Origin: Glandiceps talaboti
Lineage: Eukaryota > Hemichordata > Enteropneusta > Spengelidae
Direction of reading: 5' to 3'
NCBI RefSeq assembly: GCF_964340395.1
Contig: NC_135560.1
Location: 8,901,598-8,955,097, forward strand
DNA length: 53,500 bases
Position numbers and translations under genes: made by a program
Part shown: one piece after another, positions 46,401 to 53,500 of the stretch
Numbering within the stretch: the first letter of the stretch is position 1
How the letters are laid out: each line of letters starts with the position of its first letter
The notes under the pieces: generated by a model
The model's database searches: none
What the model was told of the DNA's origin: nothing
What the model saw: only the letters and a program-made list of their open reading frames with translations

Positions 46401-47164
46401 TGTGAAATGATATCTTATTTGGATTTTTTTAAGTGTGTTTTTCCTCTTCAAAGCACAACCTCAATGAAAATACTTTTACTCACAGACATTTCCTAAATCA
46501 GAGAAAATTTGGGTTGAGTAAAAAACCCCCCAATTTCTCTTTTCATAGTTTGAATTCCTTGAAAATATAGTATGCTAACTCGCTATCCATTTACTTAGGG
46601 TTCACGTGAGAAAGAAGTGCATCTGCACAAACCTCACTAATTTTCTGGGATGTATATGATGCCTTTAAACTACAATATGTCACCTCACGATTCACTGTTA
46701 CTGATGGATGAATCAGACATGTTTACGTCCACACACATGCACACTGTGAATCACGATTCTCATTTTCTGTTTTCCAAGACGATGTTTTAAGTGTCATGAC
46801 TAATGACAACTTGTCATGCCCTGCTGCATCCACTCCTATTTCAATTATTGTCACAGTATCTCAATATTGGGTCATTTACACGCCACTTATTACATTAGCT
46901 GGTCACTAGGCAACCACGGTCCTCAAACTAATGGACATCCATACACAGTGTGCTTATCAACGCTATCTTTCAATTCAAACTTCTAAATTGATCGTTGGGA
47001 ACAAAAAAAAAGTACAGGTATCACTGACTACCAATATGCATCTTCATTAAATCCAGAAAACATGGCTTGTTACATGAGAACCTATGGTTATTGTAGACTC
47101 TCCAAAGAGATAACAAGTCACGATTTTAAACCCGATTTGTTGGTTTGCCATCAAAATTCATGAC

Positions 47165-47895
47165 ATTGCTTGATAACCAATGCTAACTATACAATGGCAG
47201 TTTATCTTTGCATTTGAAATTTCTAGTTCGTGACAACCCTTGATAATCTGGACATCTGATGTTCATATATCCCTTGATAATCTCATAAGAGGTGGCATAT
47301 ATTTGAAATGTAGCGTTTGTTCAAACATCCCTTGATAATCTGGACTAACTTCATAACAGCCCTTGATAATCTGGACATCTAATGTTCAACTATCCCATGA
47401 TAATTTGGACTAACCTCATCAAAGCTACTTGGTCTAGTTTCCACAGCTAGTATATTCAAGTTCAAATAGCCCTTGGTAATCTGGACTAACCTCATAGCTA
47501 GATGGTATACATGTGACATCTAGTGGTCATACATTTCTTGATCATCTGCCTAAACCTTATTATAGCTAGGTACCGGTAGTACACTATCTAGTGTTCAAGG
47601 AGCCCTTTATAATCTGGACTAATCACAAACAGTTGTTGTGCTTTTGCCATCTGAATGTACACGACAAACCTTGATAATCCAAACTAATCATACAAAGCTT
47701 ATTTATGCCTCCAGATATTATCATAGAAACCCTGAGTAATCTGGTCAATCAAGTAAAATGTAGTCTATCCTTGATATTTGAAATAAATGTTGATGATTTC
47801 CCTTGATAATGTGGATTAACCTCCTAAGATCAGGTCCATGGTACCTAAACCCTTTGAAATTTCATCACTATCCTTGCTAATCTGGACAAACAACA
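47165..47895. repeat. Degenerate periodic array rich in TTGATAATCTGG
   Basis: About 14 occurrences of CCTTGATAATCTGGACTAAC or close variants, spaced 30-75 bp. Most keep GATAA. Between units the sequence is diverged but keeps short shared words (CATCTAATGTTC). Confidence 0.75.
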
Positions 47896-48913
47896 TAAAA
47901 ACTAGTTTACCTTTGATATTTGAAATGTTTCATCTCATATCCGATTACAGAAGTGATACTCACATGTATAGATGCTACTAATATTCTTTTGCATGTTTTT
48001 CTAAATGCAACACGATACACAACGACTCTCTGTGGTGTAATGCACCAAAGCGCCTCCTAGCACCACCTATGTCACGCCAATTTAATCAAATTTGTTTCAT
48101 AAAAACGTGATGCTGTGTTTGCTTCTTATTAGGTGTTCTTTGCATACTTTTGTGTTGCAGTTCATTTTCAAAACACACCCAGTGATGTACTAGTAATTAA
48201 AACAGAATGACTTAGTGCTTTGGGGAAGATTTATAGCAGTGGCATGGAATTAGAACATCGATATAAATGTCTGTCTCGCTAATTAATCTACCCTAACAAA
48301 AAAAACTCCACAAATCAGACATACATTGCAACTAAATGAAGTCTATATATCCTGTAGGGTTGTTATTGAGAGGCCACCGTTATTCAGAGTACGAGTCCCC
48401 TGAAGCCAGGTACTATAAGAAATGGAAAACTGTGCACCATTTGCAGACGTGAGATTACACTTTATTTTGTGCTAACCAAGCAAATGAGTCCTCCCTGGAG
48501 CAAAGAGAGCTGAGATTTAGTATTCTGAAGCAACCTTTGTCGGGATTAGTATGGTTCTCACGTAGCGAGAAAGGCGACATTGTGTCTGCCTGTTTTGATT
48601 TATTATCACGAGTTGTCAGCAGTGCATGTAATAGAGGACAGTGGACTGTAATCTAGAGTGAAATATTGTCGGTTCTTTACCAGTGGCGTGATACTAGCCA
48701 ACTAATATGTAATGGCAGTCAGGTCAACTTTCAAAGTATTGTGTCAATATACAAATATATTTAGTATCAATATTCGGCAGTTAGAGAAAAATCTTATTCT
48801 GATTAGGATAATAAATGACATATTCAAAATGTTCAAATTATGAAGATAAAATATGACGTAAATATCAACCTAATTTACAAGGAAAAAATTTGATCATTAT
48901 TTGCGGAAGAGTT

Positions 48914-49260
48914 AAAGTGGCCATATGGATGAGGATTTGGGAATATATTTTAGATATTCAATTTACAAAACAATATTATCATGGCTTCCTACTTGACAAA
49001 TTAATGTGAAAAAACATATGCCAAGTCTGTGTTTGTAACTCAATAAATAGCAAAAGATTAATAAATGTGTAAAATGTTTGTTATTATATACACAATAACA
49101 AATGTTTTGACACATTTTTTAGCTTTTTGCACTGTATGGCATTACAAACACAGACTTGGTCTATGTTGTTTCACATTAATTTTTCAAGTAGGAAGCCATG
49201 ATAATATTGTTTTGTAAACTAAAAATTCAAACAAACTACCCAATCCTCATCCATATGGTC
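48914..49260. repeat. Palindromic MITE family B, second full copy
   Basis: Termini AAAGTGGCCATATGGATGAG and CTCATCCATATGG are inverted, and the arms are self-complementary throughout (TTCAAGTAGGAAGCCATGAT pairs with ATCATGGCTTCCTACTTG). ASH1L intron. Confidence 0.85.
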
Positions 49261-49812
49261 AAGAGTTCTCCGACATTTCTGACTGTCCAAATAAATCGAT
49301 TTCAGAATAACTATTGTCAAATACTATAATATTTTACAAGTTAAAAGTATATTTCTTTCAAGAATATCAGTATTTTTCTGTTCCTGAAGAATATAGCTTT
49401 TCTAATATTCTAAGGTTATAAAATTATAAAACTTACCAAATTAGTTTTTGATGACGGTGAAACAAATATACAAGAAAGTGTATAAACACAGGATTTTTGT
49501 TTTATGTAGAAGTGACTACAAATATAAGTACTTTAAAGTAATAGTAAATCAAATTGTGATTTTCCAAGATATTCATATTCTGGGATATTTCTGCATGAAA
49601 ATCATAATTATTCAAGTCAATATATGTTTTTGCCATACAAATGTTCAATTGGCCTATAATGAAGATATTACAGCCCCCCCCCCCCCCCCCATCCCCCATA
49701 TGACATTCTCACCCTCAGCCCGGGATATTACCCCTCTACCTTTCATTTGACAGATTACCATTCAATTCAAATGCCAAAATACCCATATTGGGGCAACACT
49801 AACATGACATTT

Positions 49813-50169
49813 AGCTGTTATTCCACAATATATTTCTTTTTCGTGCAACCAAAGAAAATACAAGTGACCTAAGGGGCCTTTATCACTACGGGTCGCTAGA
49901 CAAGTAGTGACAAAACCCTTAGGTCACTCGTATTTTCTGGCTGAATGAAGAAAAATATTGGGAATAACATAATTATACCAGTGCCAGTAATATAAAAGAA
50001 AAATTGGGGAAAGTAATGATAATTTTTAATGTTTTGACTCCTATTTCCATCACAGCAGAACCAATGACGTAGACATGCGTTATCGTTACACAGACATGCG
50101 TTGTCATGACAACAACCCGAGTATAAATTCCATATTTTTTGTTCAACTTGGCTTGTGCATGGTATAATC
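49813..50169 (-). repeat. Foldback repeat family A, copy 5 (inverted orientation)
   Basis: The core AAGTGACCTAAGGGGCCTTT and ACCCTTAGGTCACTCGTATT is followed by the tail CATATTTTTTGTTCAACTTG on the opposite side compared with copies 1, 3 and 4. Confidence 0.8.
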
Positions 50170-50481
50170 TCTTTTATCTGTTACACAAGTTCTGGATACT
50201 GTGCACAGAGACTGCTATATAGCAAGTACCTTGATCTCTTGACGGTATCACATATATTTTATAGCATGACATGTTACTGTAGCGTGTGAAGGGGCAATCA
50301 GTTAATACTTTAATATATGAAGTATAGAAAACCACAACAATGGAAAGGTCACACCAGATTTGCTATATATTTAAAACCAACTCAGTATTTACAACAGCTT
50401 GTCTTGGTTAAAAGCTGACATTGTCAGATTGTAATGTTGCTACACCCTTATTTGTTAAAGTCAGCTCGGGCTGTAACCTAA

Positions 50482-50504
50482 ATATGGGTGGGTGTGGGTG
50501 TGTT

Positions 50505-50565
<61 letters not shown>

Positions 50566-50706
50566 ATGTATGTATGTATGTATGTATGTATGTGTGTGTG
50601 TGTATGTATGTATGTATGTATGTATGTATGTATGTATGTATGTATGTATGTAGGTATGTATGTATACACACACATACAAGTGTGTGTGTGTTGTGTGTGT
50701 ATGTGT
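50482..50706. repeat. TG/TATG compound microsatellite
   Basis: (TG)n then (TATG)n with a TGTG interruption, about 220 bp. ASH1L intron. Confidence 0.97.
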
Positions 50707-51479
50707 GAAATTACTGTTATTCATTTTTATAAGACAATATACTGCATTGCCATTTCTTTACTGACCAGTAGTACAAGACTAGAAATACTTACAACATCAA
50801 CACATTTCAGGCTAGCATTCATAATTTTGTATAAATATATGTGTACATGTATACATATATATTATATGTTATTCTGTTTCAATGCTCACCAAAATGGAAT
50901 TCTTGATAACATGATTCACAGTTGTCACATCTATTGTACAACATTGTATGGGTGCAGTGTATCACCTGCTACAAGTAAATATATTTTACCGGCGATCCTT
51001 TACACCAGCATATAAACAGCCATGACATAAAACACAAAACGAAAGATTAGAGCTTCCTGGTTTGTGTTATTTTTCCCAATGTTGTCATTCTAAAAGTGTA
51101 AAGTTGACATTTGTCAGAGTGATACTCCTATTGAAATACTATATCTATTCCACAAAAGGCTGAGCAGACAGCCTGTGTGTTTTAATGAACTGGATATTAC
51201 CATCTGTACAACTTCACTTCTTAACAATACACTGACAAAAGTCTGATTTCTATACATTTACACTGGCTGTGTAATACACACAATTTGACATGTACAATTC
51301 TTTGCCTGGATAAGTTAGAAGCATAGGTTTACAGATTAGCCTGAATACAGCATGGTTTAACCATTACTCACCATCACTGTGTTTTGGATAATGGAGATGG
51401 ATATACACTTTACTGATTGAATGATTGACAGACAGATTCTACATCTATGGTGGATATCTTTGCTCTGTGATAAAGTGTA

Positions 51480-51756
51480 TATGTGAATGGTATGTGTGCT
51501 TGTGTGTGTGTGAATCGTGTGTATGTGTGTGAATGGTGTATGCTTGTGTGTCTATGTGTAAGTACGTGTGTGTGTATGTGTGTGTATGCGTGTGTGTGTA
51601 TGTATGTATGTATGTATGTATGTATGTATGTATGTATGTATGTATGTATGTATGTATGTATGTATGTATGTATGTATGTATGTATGTATGTATGTATGTA
51701 TGTATGTATGTATGTATGTATGTATGTATGTATGTATGGATGGATGGATGGATGTA
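51480..51756. repeat. TG-rich to (TATG)n microsatellite
   Basis: A variable TG-rich head is followed by about 34 near-perfect TATG units and a short GGAT run. ASH1L intron. Confidence 0.97.
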
Positions 51757-53500
51757 TGTAAATATGTACAAAGGAGTGCAAAAGTAATGAATAGAACAGT
51801 CCTGAGCAATAAATTCAATCCTGACATTTCAAATCAATATTCTTTATCCTAGGATATCAAGGCAAGATATATAGTAGGTCATAACCTGACTGGATATCTA
51901 AATATTATGGAATAGAAAGACACCGGAAGTTCTTAAAAATGGTAAAAAATACGCAAAGAAAGATCTAAAAGTAAAGTGTACCAAAAAGAACCCTATAGCA
52001 CACGCCTGATAGAATAAGTGTAGGTAGATATTATGTATGGATACATGTGTGTACGAGCGTGAGCACAAGTGTACATATATCATATTTTATTTATGCAATC
52101 TGTGCTATCAATTTCTATGGATATAAGCTAACCAGTTGACAAGAAGGGGCAGAGCTCTTCAGCTACATTCATAATACAAACAGAAAATGGTGACTATTGA
52201 TTATATTTTGAACAGTTTTCATAGTTATTGATTATGCAACACTGCAAAGTATTGTGTACTGTGTGTGTCGCAGAGAAAAATTCTGATGACAAAGATAAAC
52301 ATAGCCTTGGCTGAAAGTGAAGAATTCCTAAATGAATTAATTTTCTCTGAATGTTTGATGAAAATAATTAGACATACCACATTACATGCAACATTAATAA
52401 TTAAAATGAAAGTAATATAGTATTGCTGTTTACTTAGTTTGGACAAAAATGTGATTTTATTTGATCATTTATTGCATATAATTAACTAAAGACACAAAAT
52501 TAATACTACGAGTGTTGGTAATACTTTAAAAAAAACACTTACAATGTTAATATTATGGTGGATAATTTATTCAAAATGAGAAAATATTTCACAAATTTTC
52601 CCTCTTGAAAAAAGTGATTTCATTTCATCATGAGTACTGCATGTAATTAATTAATTAATTACTTAATTAAAGAAATGAAATTAACAATAATTCTAATTCA
52701 TGAAATTAACACTAACAATGTCAATCCTTAAAAATAACAAATCAATTAATGTCAACATTATGACCATTAAACAATTCATCTGAAATGTTCACACAGCATA
52801 GCTGGACACAGATTATCAAGTTTTGTTTGCATTTTGCTGTCTGTGTGTATTTACCAGTTATATTCAAATGCTTGTGTATCAACTTAGTATATAATGTAAA
52901 GATGGAGGATTTTTTTTCCACCGACAGGAAAAACAAACTTTGCCAGCTTGACTAAGCTATTCATGTGGATGTTTTAAATTGTTTCTTTGTTGTCCTATTT
53001 GCAGACAAAGGTAGTTAAAGTCTGTGAGGAATCCGACTCTGTGTCTACTCCTTTGTTACATCTTTCAATAGCCCTTAGTCGAATGTCACATGTTGGTGAC
53101 ACATGTGGTGATGAATGCAGAGATGGTTGAAGAGTTGCTTTGTATGGCCTGACGAGGCCACTTATTCAGATACTTATAAAATACAATCTTATTAATTTAG
53201 GCCGTGTCATGTGTCCTGAAGTGCTCTCAGCTCTGACAAGTGACATTTTATTTTATTTGAAGGTAGAGTAGATGCCACAGCGCACACTTGTCTATCAACA
53301 ACTACGAGTTAAATCTGGACCACACATCTAGTTTGTGGAATTTAGCTTTAACTTCCACAACACACACTGCCTGTCAATCATCTCTGTACATTTAACAGTA
53401 AATTTGATTGGCTGTGAGTAATAGCAATTTTTACATTGTCTGTTGATCATGTATGTATATGATACAGTAAATTTAGTTGGCCGTGCGATAAAGTAAGCTT

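Larger units (their letters stand above)
43601..53500 (-). other. ASH1L: ASH1L intron splitting the SET domain, at least 9.9 kb
   Basis: The SET exon at 43600 requires an upstream exon ending in phase 2 with the rest of SET (NHSCNPNC region). I find no such sequence on the minus strand up to 53,500. The intron holds the long microsatellites, the two periodic arrays at 45.7-46.4 and 47.2-47.9 kb, and foldback copies. Confidence 0.75.

Noticed and set aside
49448-49750. 100-codon plus-strand open frame
   Set aside because: AT-rich sequence ending in a C-run, no splice sites or motifs. It lies in the ASH1L intron.

Overview
This is AT-rich animal nuclear DNA. Genes are split into short exons with GT-AG introns, and the introns are full of microsatellites, minisatellites, foldback repeats and decayed retrotransposons. 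Protein similarity (an ASH1L orthologue close to the vertebrate one), a tRNA-derived SINE and intron size suggest a non-vertebrate metazoan, such as an invertebrate deuterostome or a lophotrochozoan. I cannot name the species. No prokaryotic features are present.

Layout: (1) 1-11,424, minus strand: the first 16 coding exons (about 781 codons) of a coiled-coil protein I do not recognise. It starts at 11,424 and runs off the window at base 1. It carries two copies of a W..(F/Y)....G(R/K).P(T/S) motif. A CRE and a YY1-like site at 12.30-12.36 kb may belong to its promoter. (2) 12.3-14.8 kb, minus strand: the 3' part of a CUB-like, single-pass membrane protein gene. Splice phases are intact, but a T-run frameshift breaks the CUB exon. 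(3) 14.96-16.5 kb: a degenerate array, a dead non-LTR retrotransposon RT and TTGAC-rich simple DNA. (4) 19,430-19,549, plus strand: one probable terminal exon whose stop codon merges into a 26-bp satellite of about 29 copies (19,548-20,312). (5) 20.4-22.3 kb, minus strand: remnants of a second non-LTR element (RT and ORF1). (6) 23.76-43.6 kb, minus strand: the 3' half of the ASH1L histone H3K36 methyltransferase gene. Seventeen coding exons join in phase: end of SET, post-SET, an AT-hook-like motif, bromodomain, PHD, BAH and C-terminal tail, followed by a probable 2.8-kb 3' UTR. (7) 43.6-53.5 kb: an ASH1L intron of at least 9.9 kb that splits the SET domain. It holds very large TATG/TG microsatellites, two decayed periodic arrays (one rich in GATAA) and foldback elements.

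The genes are not an operon. ASH1L is a chromatin regulator. The coiled-coil gene and the CUB-like gene have no visible functional link to it. The most unusual material is structural: repeats that copy splice-acceptor and exon-edge sequence in the coiled-coil gene, a satellite fused to a stop codon, several foldback families, and periodic arrays in the SET-splitting intron. I did not find a clearly new multi-gene system.
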